Assembly (NCBI GenBank): GCA_964250265.1
Contig: CAXUFG010000148.1
Span: 1-13,230, forward strand
Origin: GCA-003244245 sp964250265
Lineage (GTDB): Bacteria > Actinomycetota > Actinomycetes > Mycobacteriales > Pseudonocardiaceae
Direction: 5' to 3'
DNA: 13,230 nt
Shown here: in pieces, positions 7,046 to 13,047 of the stretch
Numbering within the stretch: the stretch's first letter is position 1
How the letters are laid out: each line of letters starts with the position of its first letter
Program-made: the position numbers and the translations under genes
Notes under the pieces: model-generated
What the model saw: only the letters and a program-made list of their open reading frames with translations
Databases searched by the model: none
What the model was told of the DNA's origin: nothing

Positions 7046-7645
7046 ATGGGGCTCACCGTGGTCGGCATCGGTGGTTCGATGCGCGAGGACTCGCAGTCCG
7101 AACGAGCCCTGAGCGTGGTGCTGCAGGGCGCCCGAGGCGCCGGCGCGCGGACCGTCGCGATCACCGGTCAGGAGCTGGTCCTGCCGTTCTACGACCCGGC
7201 GGTGCTCGAACGCAGCGCGATCGCGCTGCGGCTGGTGCAGGCGTTGCGCGAGGCTGACGGGGTGGTGCTGGTCTCACCTGGCTACCACGGCACTGTGTCT
7301 GGGCTGGTCAAGAATGCGCTGGACTACGTCGAGGACCTCCGGGCTGATGACCGGCCCTACCTGGACGGGCGCGCGGTCGGCTGCGTGGCGATGGCGCTGG
7401 GCTGGCAGGCGACGGTGACCACGCTGACCGCGCTGCGATCCATTGTGCATGCCCTGCGCGGCTGGCCCACGCCATTGGGCGCGGCGTTGAACTCCGCCGA
7501 GGTGAGCTTCGACGACCACGGCAAGCCCTCCGATCCCGCGGTCGAGCGCATCCTGCGCACAATAGGCGAGCAGGTGGTGCAGTTCGCGCTGGGGCATGAC
7601 CAACGAATGATCAGAACTCGGGAGTCCCGACCCACTCCACAGTGA
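7046..7645 (+). CDS. NADPH-dependent FMN reductase / NAD(P)H quinone reductase
   Basis: A 199-residue flavodoxin-fold oxidoreductase. The first strand and phosphate-binding loop read VVGIGGSMREDSQSERAL (5-22); the second flavin loop, SPGYHGTVSGLVKNALDYVEDL (77-98), matches the SPEYNGSIPGxLKNALDW signature of the NADPH_dep_FMN_red/SsuE family. A third motif, GWQATVTTLTALRSIVHALRGWP, is typical of the same group. Family members reduce FMN or quinones with NADPH in the cytoplasm. An in-frame GTG/ATG upstream at 6977 overlaps the toxin stop (ATGA-like) and would add 23 residues, but the extra stretch is Arg-rich with no fold; ATG 7046 fits the conserved start. Its physiological substrate is unknown. 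Confidence 0.88.
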   Translation: MGLTVVGIGGSMREDSQSERALSVVLQGARGAGARTVAITGQELVLPFYDPAVLERSAIALRLVQALREADGVVLVSPGYHGTVSGLVKNALDYVEDLRADDRPYLDGRAVGCVAMALGWQATVTTLTALRSIVHALRGWPTPLGAALNSAEVSFDDHGKPSDPAVERILRTIGEQVVQFALGHDQRMIRTRESRPTPQ

Positions 7646-7647
7646 CT

Positions 7648-7680
7648 CAGTCGGGCTAACGGCCCCGTCCGGCCAGACTG
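7648..7680. terminator. Candidate bidirectional terminator between convergent genes
   Basis: CAGTC (7648-7652) pairs with GACTG (7676-7680), and GGGC/GCCC can pair inside. It lies directly between the convergent stops of the reductase and the membrane protein. The stem is interrupted, so this is a weak call. Confidence 0.35.
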
Positions 7681-7687
7681 GTATGAA

Positions 7688-8770
7688 TCAACATTCTCCA
7701 TTTCGCATCGCGACCGGCTGACTGAATTCTAACCGGAGTTTGTCGCTGCGCGGCAGCAGCATGGCCACACCCCCTGAATACGTCCAGCTGGCGGGGACGA
7801 AAAGGTACATGTTCCCAGACTGCGGCACGAGCTTGAGGCCCTCATAGCGGAACCGGTAAGCCGCATCAGGATTCTGGCCGATCACCTCCCGAACGCCCGG
7901 TGCTTGCAGGTTCATGCTTTTCTCGCTGTATAACACCACATCCGCTTCGCAGCGCAAATCGGTCGCCAATCCTTGTGCCTCCGACTTTCCAACATTGATC
8001 GCATAGCTGGAGACCGCCCAGAACAGTCCCACACTGACCAGGATGAACACCGCCCCCCACTTGGCCACGACCATCTCCGCCGGCACGCGCCGTGGTGCCT
8101 GCACTGATCGTCGCTCCGCGGTGAGCTTACGCCGCAGCCGGGCACTGTAGCTCAGCAGCAGGACTCCGATGGAGAGGCTGAGTCCTCTGCCCTCCCGCGG
8201 AAAGTCCGCGGTGAACACGGGATACCAGGTGTCAACCATGGCCAGGACCACCAGGAACACCCCGGCAACGGCCACACCCGGCATCAGCGCTCGCAGCGCG
8301 ACCCGTCGGGCTGCGGCGGACAGCCCGTCAAGCGGTAACTGGTAGAGCAAGAGTACCAACAGCGTGGCGCCCGCAGCACAAATCAGCGGGATGAGCGCGC
8401 TGGTCACGCTGAGAATCAGGTAGTCTTGGACTGGAAGATCAAGGACCGTCCAATTCGCGCCGAAGTACCCGAAGTATGCGACGGCGAACATTAAACCGAA
8501 GTGGAACATCAGCGCCGTCAGCAGCGTGGTGGGAGCGACAACCGTCCCTACGATCTTCAGGACCTGGGGCAGCGCGGCGGGGGCTTCGAAATCGGCACTG
8601 CCGGCGGCGCCGCTGGCTTCCAGTGGTGCCGCGCGATTGCCATCGGACGCGTTATCGGCATCAGATGCGTGGGTCTCGTTCGTTGCTTCGGGTGAGCGCG
8701 CGGTGACCGGCGTCGCTTCGGAGGACGGTTCAGCGGAACCGCCGTCGGGTGCCGCCGCGACGGTAGTCAT
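7688..8770 (-). CDS. Uncharacterised multi-pass membrane protein
   Basis: A 360-residue protein of no family I recognise. Residues 1-70 are Ala/Ser/Glu/Asp-rich and disordered, presumably cytoplasmic. Membrane segments are visible at about 72-98, 118-143, 162-182, 200-213 (weak) and 240-262. After the last one comes a soluble domain of about 95 residues with the only two prominent Cys: one in DLRCEAD and the other the final residue (RNGEC). A disulfide between them would fit an extracytoplasmic location. ATG 8770 overlaps the TGA of the upstream lipoprotein gene (ATGA), with CCGGAGG immediately before it, so translation is coupled. It probably forms an envelope complex with that lipoprotein; its function is unknown. 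Confidence 0.8.
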   Translation of the reverse strand: MTTVAAAPDGGSAEPSSEATPVTARSPEATNETHASDADNASDGNRAAPLEASGAAGSADFEAPAALPQVLKIVGTVVAPTTLLTALMFHFGLMFAVAYFGYFGANWTVLDLPVQDYLILSVTSALIPLICAAGATLLVLLLYQLPLDGLSAAARRVALRALMPGVAVAGVFLVVLAMVDTWYPVFTADFPREGRGLSLSIGVLLLSYSARLRRKLTAERRSVQAPRRVPAEMVVAKWGAVFILVSVGLFWAVSSYAINVGKSEAQGLATDLRCEADVVLYSEKSMNLQAPGVREVIGQNPDAAYRFRYEGLKLVPQSGNMYLFVPASWTYSGGVAMLLPRSDKLRLEFSQPVAMRNGEC

Positions 8771-9612
8771 CCTCCGGACCGGTTCTCCGTGCTGTGCTTG
8801 CCTTTGTTTGTGGCTGGCTGCTGCCTCGAGGTACCCGACTGATGCGATTTGCTCGGCTTGCTGGTGTCATTCGTGACGCTATCCGGCTGCTGTCCCGAGG
8901 TGGTTGATCCGTTCTGTGTGCCCGTCTTGTTTTGATCGCTACCCGGCTGCTGCTGATCCGGTGGCTGCGTGTCCGGAGAATAACAACCGATCTGTATTGT
9001 AATTCTGGTATTGGGCGGCACGAGGCTGCCGTCGTTCGGGGGGTCGATATGACGGACCAGGCAAGAGTCGTAATTGGAATAATTCGGTGTGGGGTCATGG
9101 ATCGGCGCGTTCAGGTCCAAATTTCCTGATTCATCCTCTTTGAACCACTGGTATCTTAACGTCACGCAGTTGTCGTGGCCTCGGCCTAGCGCATCTCGAC
9201 ATGCCTGACGCTGTGCCTTCTCCCAGTCGGCTTTGTCCGCGTAGTCGCTTTTACTCTCCTGGGGAATGCCGTGTCCGACCCCGGGTGCGTTGCCCGATGG
9301 CCGCCGCTGAACCCCGTCCGGCACCTGGGCCTTGCTTCCGGGCTCGGCTGCCTGCGCGAGCCCACCTCGTGGTCGCGATGCGGGTCCCGGTTCCGCTGCT
9401 GCTGGATTTTGCGCTCCTGGATTTTGCGCTCCCGCAGGCGCTTGCTCGGCCGGTTGTTCCCGCTCAGCCTGCGGCTGCGGCTCGGCCGCCGGTGCCTGCG
9501 CGCCTTGCGGCGCAGGTGGCGCGACCGCGGATACCGGCGGAGCTCCGCAAGAAATCAGGAGTGCGCCAAGCATCGCCGCGCAGATCAACTGTGTCCGTGT
9601 CAAAGGAGCCAT
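8767..9612 (-). CDS. Pro/Ala-rich lipoprotein with Cys-containing domain
   Basis: A 281-residue predicted lipoprotein. From ATG 9612 the signal peptide runs to a lipobox, LISC (Cys about 22). A Pro/Ala/Glu/Gln linker of about 90 residues follows, including a duplicated GAQNP. The folded part, about 120-210, has paired Cys (in QACRDAL, DNCVTL, DSCLVRH, QIGCYSPD) and a WFKEDESGNLDLNAP segment. The C-terminus is a hydrophilic Gln/Ser/Thr/Asn/Lys tail. The open frame continues 171 codons upstream, but that part encodes an S9 peptidase fragment and then nonsense text, so ATG 9612 is the start. The GC content of the folded and tail region is visibly lower than its surroundings. No family recognised. 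It is translationally coupled to the downstream membrane protein. Confidence 0.75.
   Translation of the reverse strand: MAPLTRTQLICAAMLGALLISCGAPPVSAVAPPAPQGAQAPAAEPQPQAEREQPAEQAPAGAQNPGAQNPAAAEPGPASRPRGGLAQAAEPGSKAQVPDGVQRRPSGNAPGVGHGIPQESKSDYADKADWEKAQRQACRDALGRGHDNCVTLRYQWFKEDESGNLDLNAPIHDPTPNYSNYDSCLVRHIDPPNDGSLVPPNTRITIQIGCYSPDTQPPDQQQPGSDQNKTGTQNGSTTSGQQPDSVTNDTSKPSKSHQSGTSRQQPATNKGKHSTENRSGG
9402..9431 (-). repeat. 15-bp perfect tandem duplication in the lipoprotein linker
   Basis: Two identical adjacent copies of CTGGATTTTGCGCTC (9402-9416 and 9417-9431, + strand) encode GAQNP twice in the - strand lipoprotein linker. In-frame slippage can lengthen or shorten the linker by five residues. 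Confidence 0.9.
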
Positions 9613-9766
9613 TTCGACCCCGTCCTTGCCTCCGGTGGTCCCCTCAGGGAGTAAGAGGACGATTAGGCCGTCTTGATACCGAAATTTTCGTTTGGTTTCG
9701 CTGCTTCTCAGCTGGCGAAGCGGTTCGTGGGTATCGGCGCAGCGCGCTGCCACCCGGTTCACGCAG
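9613..9766. promoter_or_regulatory. Upstream region of the lipoprotein-membrane protein operon
   Basis: This relatively AT-rich stretch separates the lipoprotein start from the S9 remnant and should hold the operon promoter (- strand). GGAGG lies about 15 nt from the ATG and GGACGGGG is nearer, so the ribosome binding site is imperfect. No convincing -35/-10 pair was identified. Confidence 0.35.
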
Positions 9767-9785
9767 CTAGGTGAGGCTGGCCTGG
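9767..9785. repeat. Junction repeat, copy A
   Basis: CTAGGTGAGGCTGGCCTGG. It matches the copy at 12335-12353 in 18 of 19 positions. On the - strand both copies read as Gln-Ala-Ser-Leu-(Thr/Ala)-stop and both lie at the broken end of a truncated gene. No other copy was found in the window. Confidence 0.7.
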
Positions 9786-9822
9786 ATCGGTACGGGTGGG
9801 AGGGGTTGTTCGGCTTGCAGGG

Positions 9823-10155
9823 TGGCCGTGACCCGCAGCCCTCCACCACGCACCGCGCCGGGTCGGTGAACCCGCTGGTGATCGCCCAGTCGTGGATGGC
9901 GGCGATGTCGTCGAGTTCGCTGAGCCTGGGCCGGCCCTCGATGGCGTCTCGCCAGCGTGATCCGTAGCCGGTGGATCCGCGGTAGTTGACGTGCACGACG
10001 GCGAAGCCCGCGTCCAGCCACAGCGCCCGGCTTGCGGAGAAGCGATCCTCATCGGCGGCGTGCGGCCCACCGTGCAGCAGGAACGTGCGGTGGGCGCCGC
10101 AGTGGTGCAGTTCGCACTCGACCACCGCGCCGGGGCGCGCAGACTTACCGCCCAG
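9823..10155 (-). pseudogene. Internal fragment of an S9 (prolyl oligopeptidase-like) peptidase
   Basis: Reading leftward from about 10155, the frame gives SARPGAVVECELHHC, FLLHGGPHA, DAGFAVVHVNYRGSTGYG, ELDDIAAIHDWA and DPARCVVEG. These are the consecutive strand-helix motifs of the S9 catalytic alpha/beta-hydrolase domain, including the HGGP oxyanion-side motif and YRGSTGYG. The match stops exactly where the nucleophile elbow GxSWGGY should begin; the sequence instead reads EGCGSRPP. The propeller domain upstream and the Ser-Asp-His-bearing rest of the domain are absent, so the fragment is inactive. The frame runs open into the downstream lipoprotein gene, which would mislead automatic annotation into one 452-residue chimera. 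Confidence 0.8.
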
Positions 10156-10359
10156 GCCGCGCGCACAACCCGCTGGGCCACCGTCACATTTGATCGGTAC
10201 TGGGCACGGGCAAGTAATACCTGGAGACTTATGCGGAAGTCCCCCGGCTGGTGCACTGAGGGCCCGGTGGTGTGCTGGTGCGGTTCTGGGGTTCCCGAAC
10301 TCAACTGCAGAGTTTTTTGATCATGTCCGCCAGGTCTTCCACCTGTAGCTACTCCGCTG
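10156..10359. other. Mosaic stretch with possible gene-end scraps
   Basis: No intact gene. On the + strand, 10171-10227 reads RWATVTFDRYWARASNTW, which loosely recalls the HATVTxxRYxH end of tyrosine recombinases. On the - strand, 10342-10301 reads VEDLADMIKKLCS to a TGA, a plausible protein C-terminus cut off from its gene by a stop just upstream. Both are too short to name. Confidence 0.3.
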
Positions 10360-10728
10360 TTACGCGCCGCCGTCTCTTTGCCCGCGAGGATTGAGCCGTT
10401 CGGAGTGTGACTCGCAATCGGAGATCTTACCCTTCCAGGTGATTGAGGCGCGACCGTCTGCCACGTAGCCGTGCCTGGTACCGGTGATCACCTCAAGGAA
10501 GCCAACCGGACCCAACTCGCCACTGCCCCGAGGACTGATATGACAGATTATTTCGACAGCCTGCCCTGCCCGGCCGGTACCTTTCACGCGAGAACTAGTG
10601 TCTGCCTTTTCGTAAATCGGGCTGTCGCGCAAGAATTTGCCAGATGTACTTGCGCTGGCCACCTCTCCCGAAAAAACAATTGAAAAGATTGCGACGACAG
10701 CGACTAGCGGTACTCTGAATGTAAACAT
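10360..10728 (-). CDS. Small secreted protein with SH3-like domain
   Basis: A 122-residue protein. ATG 10728 is preceded by AAAGGGA at 7 nt. Residues 1-27 are a Sec signal peptide (VPLVAVVAIFSIVFSG, cleavage near ASA-ST). The mature part, KFLRDSPIYEKADTSSRVKG, then AGQAVEIICH, then GFLEVITGTRHGYVADG, has the layout of a bacterial SH3 (SH3b) domain: an RDxPIY start, a VxG turn, a central hydrophobic strand and a GYVxD ending. Such domains bind cell wall or peptides. Two Cys (IICH and SDCES) may pair. Local GC content is clearly lower than its neighbours, suggesting foreign origin. It begins inside the tail of the truncated graspetide maturase frame. Confidence 0.7.
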   Translation of the reverse strand: MFTFRVPLVAVVAIFSIVFSGEVASASTSGKFLRDSPIYEKADTSSRVKGTGRAGQAVEIICHISPRGSGELGPVGFLEVITGTRHGYVADGRASITWKGKISDCESHSERLNPRGQRDGGA

Positions 10729-11224
10729 TTATGTCCCTTTCGTTTCTTGTTTCTCGCCTCTGTTGAGCCTTAGTGGTTCCAATCTCCGGCGCCATGACGA
10801 GCATCGAAATGCCCGCGTGCGTGGCGACGCGGAGTTGCCGAGGCTTGTAGGAGGCATCGGCCACCGTACTGGGATGGTCGATCCACCGCCACGGCTGAGC
10901 AGAGAGCACCCCACCCAGTCCATAGACCGACTCCAGCGTGGCGAATCGCCTTTCCGGAGATGACATCCCATCCGGGAAGGCAAACCGTGCCGGGCTGCGC
11001 CGGTACACGCTGCGCACCGACTCCAGGTCGATGCGCAGCCCACGCACACAAAGCCATCCCGGCGAGTCGATACGGTCCGGAGTAGCGGCCAGGGACAACC
11101 TCCCCGGGAAGTCGGCGGTGTCGATCCGCGCCACCTCCACGCCGCGAGCCAGCAACGCATCGACCACCAGATCAGCGGTCCCATCGTGGGCCTGCGCAAC
11201 GACCAGCACGATCCGACGACTCAC
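10595..11224 (-). pseudogene. Truncated ATP-grasp graspetide maturase (N-terminal domain only)
   Basis: Residues 1-141 match the N-terminal pre-ATP-grasp domain of actinobacterial RiPP maturases of the TgmB (SAV_5884) type. Visible features are IVLVVAQAHDGTADLVVDAL, RGVEVARIDTADFPGRLSL, SVRSVYRRSPARFAFPDGMS, WRWIDHPSTVADASYKPRQL and THAGISM. Homology ends near 10802; the remaining 68 residues are unrelated text that overlaps the SH3-like gene. The C-terminal ATP-grasp catalytic domain (about 180 residues of about 320), which would activate acidic side chains with ATP to form ester or amide links, is missing. The GTG start overlaps the precursor stop (GTGA), the usual tgmA-tgmB coupling. As it stands it cannot be an active ligase, though it might still bind the leader. 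Confidence 0.8.
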
Positions 11225-11508
11225 TCCTCATCCATCTCGACATAGTGAATGGTGTCCGGCTTGACACCGGTCACCCTGCCGTCATCGGTGATCTGAGTTT
11301 CCTCTGTTCTTGTCTTTTGCGTCGGCCTTTTGCTGTGTTTGCCGCACTCGACCGGCCGGACCGCGTACCGCAGCCCGAACGGCCGCGTAGCCGGCCCGGA
11401 CGGCACCGTTGAGCTGGGCGTCACCCTGCCCCCATTTGGTGAGAGCGGAAACCGGCTGGTGAAGGGCATCAACGGGTCCGGGTCTCCGGGCGCGGGACTG
11501 GCAACCAT
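11221..11508 (-). CDS. Graspetide precursor peptide (TgmA-like ATP-grasp target)
   Basis: A 95-residue peptide. The start at 11508 was chosen because GGAAGG lies 7 nt upstream; ATG 11550 would add 14 residues and has a poorly spaced GAGG. The leader contains RFPLSP (19-24) and the hallmark RPFGLRYAVRP (42-52), which maturases of this group recognise. GKHSKRPTQKTRTEETQ (56-72) resembles the GKH..T-rich segment of the family, and the end is DDGRVTGVKPDTIHYVEMDEE (75-95), with Thr/Lys acceptors and Asp/Glu donors for macrocycles. The stretch usually found between RP and GKH (about 20-25 residues in members I recall) seems absent. The stop overlaps the maturase GTG. The only maturase in view is truncated, so the peptide is probably not modified by a local enzyme. 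Confidence 0.75.
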   Translation of the reverse strand: MVASPAPGDPDPLMPFTSRFPLSPNGGRVTPSSTVPSGPATRPFGLRYAVRPVECGKHSKRPTQKTRTEETQITDDGRVTGVKPDTIHYVEMDEE

Positions 11509-11550
11509 CAGAGGTCCTTCCGATCTCAAGGGGGTTCGGAACCGTTCCAT

Positions 11551-11714
11551 GGAGCCTCATGGTTGTCGTCATGGTGCCGGGATCCTGGCTCCGCAAGCAA
11601 GGCCGGTGCAACTGCGCCGTCATTTACCCCAAGCGCTCAATCCCGACGACTCGATCCGCAAGATCGCCGAAATCGCGGCCACGCGAGCATAACCAGCCTG
11701 CCGAACTCGGACGA
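11551..11714 (+). other. Possible 3' scrap of a + strand gene before the terminator
   Basis: The + frame ending at 11692 closes with LNPDDSIRKIAEIAATRA, which reads like an ordinary helical protein C-terminus, 22 nt before a strong terminator. The upstream part of that frame runs against the graspetide precursor and is not coding. I cannot assign a family. Confidence 0.3.
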
Positions 11715-11749
11715 AATGCCCCGGCCCAAACCTGGTGGGCCGGGGCATT
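11715..11749. terminator. Strong hairpin terminator
   Basis: AATGCCCCGGCCCA (11715-11728) pairs perfectly with TGGGCCGGGGCATT (11736-11749) over a 7-nt loop. A 14-bp stem of this kind is a standard actinomycete terminator. No intact gene ends at it: the + strand gene it served is gone, and on the - strand it lies upstream of the graspetide precursor. Confidence 0.85.
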
Positions 11750-11987
11750 CGTGTGGGCACCCAACACCGATGATGCCGCAACCGGTCCGCAGAGTTCTCT
11801 GTTCAGTCCGGATGGCAAGGGTGTCACTGACCGGACCAGGGCAGCAGGCCAGTGACCTTCGGTGCCGATACAGTACGGTGCAGCCTGTAGCGGTTCGCCA
11901 TAGCGTCGATCACGACTGCGGACCGATGGGCGTTGGCGCGGTTCAGTGGTCAGTACGCGGTGGACCGTCTTACGGTGGAGGGTAACG
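11750..11987. other. Intergenic region upstream of the small membrane protein
   Basis: No gene recognised. TACAGT (11869-11874) is a possible -10 for the downstream gene but lacks a -35 at proper distance. Confidence 0.3.
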
Positions 11988-12338
11988 ATGAGTAGCCAGG
12001 ACCACCAGCCGATGGAGCGGCGTGGCTTCGGCGCTCAAGAGGGTTTGACCCTGCTCGGTCTGGCATTCGGATTCCTGCTGCCCGTGATCGGCGCCCTGGC
12101 CGGGCTTGTCGGGCTGTGGACGTCGCGATTCTGGACCCGTCGTCACAAGACCGTCGCCACCGCGCTCATCCCCCTGACCATCCCCGCGCTCTTGCTGCTC
12201 AGCTTCCTGGCCCCCATGAGCATGTTCTCCCCGTGGGAGGCTGTGATCTTCAGCGTTGTCCTCGGCCCGCTGGTAGCAGCGCTGTACTTGCTGCCCGCCG
12301 CCATTGCCCGCCACAGGAGCACCCCCAGTTCGTCCTAG
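11988..12338 (+). CDS. Small three-helix membrane protein
   Basis: A 116-residue protein with GGAGGG 6 nt before the ATG. The N-terminus is hydrophilic (SSQDHQPMERRGFG). Three hydrophobic helices follow: about 18-45 (LTLLGLAFGFLLPVIGALAG), 56-75 (TALIPLTIPALLLLSFLAP) and 82-105 (AVIFSVVLGPLVAALYLLPA), separated by an Arg/His-rich loop, TSRFWTRRHK. This resembles generic small actinobacterial membrane proteins, but I do not recognise a specific family. The stop lies inside copy B of the junction repeat, so its original downstream sequence may have been replaced. Confidence 0.75.
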   Translation: MSSQDHQPMERRGFGAQEGLTLLGLAFGFLLPVIGALAGLVGLWTSRFWTRRHKTVATALIPLTIPALLLLSFLAPMSMFSPWEAVIFSVVLGPLVAALYLLPAAIARHRSTPSSS

Positions 12339-12353
12339 GCGAGGCTGGCCTGG
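12335..12353. repeat. Junction repeat, copy B
   Basis: CTAGGCGAGGCTGGCCTGG, 18/19 identical to 9767-9785. It contains the + strand stop of the small membrane protein and the - strand stop of the erythromycin-esterase remnant. Confidence 0.7.
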
Positions 12354-12466
12354 GTGGGGGCGACCGCGACGACGCGGGCGTCGCCGACGATCTCGCGCAG
12401 CGGCTCCAGATCATCGAGCGTCGCGTGCGGGTCGAGGGTCTTGAGGGTGCGAGCGGCGGTCGGATT
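12335..12466 (-). pseudogene. N-terminal scrap of an erythromycin-esterase-like protein
   Basis: The - frame reads TLKTLDPHATLDDLEPLRE, then IVGDARVVAVAPTQASLA and a TAG. LDPxAPLDDLEPLRxxVGDARVVAxGExxH is the opening of the erythromycin-esterase family (hydrolases of the EreA/B fold). The match breaks right after VVAV, before the conserved GExxH. No start codon is present: GGAGGGG stands about 3 nt before GTA (12469-12467), where GTG would be expected. The fragment overlaps the stop of the upstream isomerase-like gene, so the two were probably once a coupled operon. Confidence 0.7.
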
Positions 12467-13047
12467 TACGCTCCCCTCCAGGTGGACACGTCGCGCCCGA
12501 AGAAGGCGGCGAGTCGGATGATGGGTTCAGCGCTCACGGGGGTGTCCACTGCGTCGGCGAAACCGAGACCGGCCGGCCGCGCGGCTGCTGCTGGGTCCAG
12601 CTGCCGGGCGTGGGCCAAACTGGCCTCGACTACCTCGGTATCGAACGAAGCCCGTTGTTTCGTGGCGACGGCTAGGTCCCAGCCATGCACGAGGGTCTCT
12701 CGCAGATGGACCCACAAAGCAAGCTCGGCCGATCTGCGGCCCTTCGGTAGCTCGAGTTCCCGTTGGAGGGCTCCGGGCTGTTGCCACGCCTCCAACAGCG
12801 GGCTGATCGTGTTGTGGTAGGCCCGCACCGGGTCATCTCCCAGATCTACAACAGGGACTCCTGGTTCCCATGGATCGCCACGGGCGATCCCCGTGTACTT
12901 CTTGTTGACGGCGACGATGTGCCCCAGAAGGTCTCTGACCGTCCACTCCGTGCAGGGCGTCGCCGCGTCAAGCGCGTCGGGTCGGGCACCGACGATGATC
13001 TTCTCTAGGCAGCGGAGCGCGCGACCCTCGAGTTCGTCAATGCGCAC
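12466..13047 (-). CDS. DinB/MDMPI-family protein (TIGR03086-like)
   Basis: A 193-residue protein from GTG 13047, chosen because the family fold starts here and a -10 box lies 6 nt upstream. Residues about 20-45 read ALDAATPCTEWTVRDLLGHIV, the signature of the mycothiol-dependent maleylpyruvate isomerase / DinB superfamily, with the metal-ligand His in GHIV. LWVHLRETLVHGWDLAVATKQ in the middle carries the second conserved His motif. It ends RLAAFFGRDVSTWRGA, as expected for a full-length member. Such proteins bind a divalent metal in a four-helix bundle; many use mycothiol in thiol-dependent reactions, but the substrate cannot be predicted. The open frame extends 42 codons upstream into the nSTAND remnant; that part is rejected. 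Confidence 0.85.
   Translation of the reverse strand: MRIDELEGRALRCLEKIIVGARPDALDAATPCTEWTVRDLLGHIVAVNKKYTGIARGDPWEPGVPVVDLGDDPVRAYHNTISPLLEAWQQPGALQRELELPKGRRSAELALWVHLRETLVHGWDLAVATKQRASFDTEVVEASLAHARQLDPAAAARPAGLGFADAVDTPVSAEPIIRLAAFFGRDVSTWRGA

Noticed and set aside
8767..10125. One 452-residue - strand protein
   Set aside because: Its first part is an S9 peptidase fragment and about 70 residues of meaningless sequence; a lipoprotein signal peptide with its own ATG starts at 9612. It is a chance in-frame fusion.
10320..10345. CAGGT/ACCTG hairpin as a terminator
   Set aside because: Only a 5-bp stem, and the sequence reads as a plausible protein C-terminus on the - strand.
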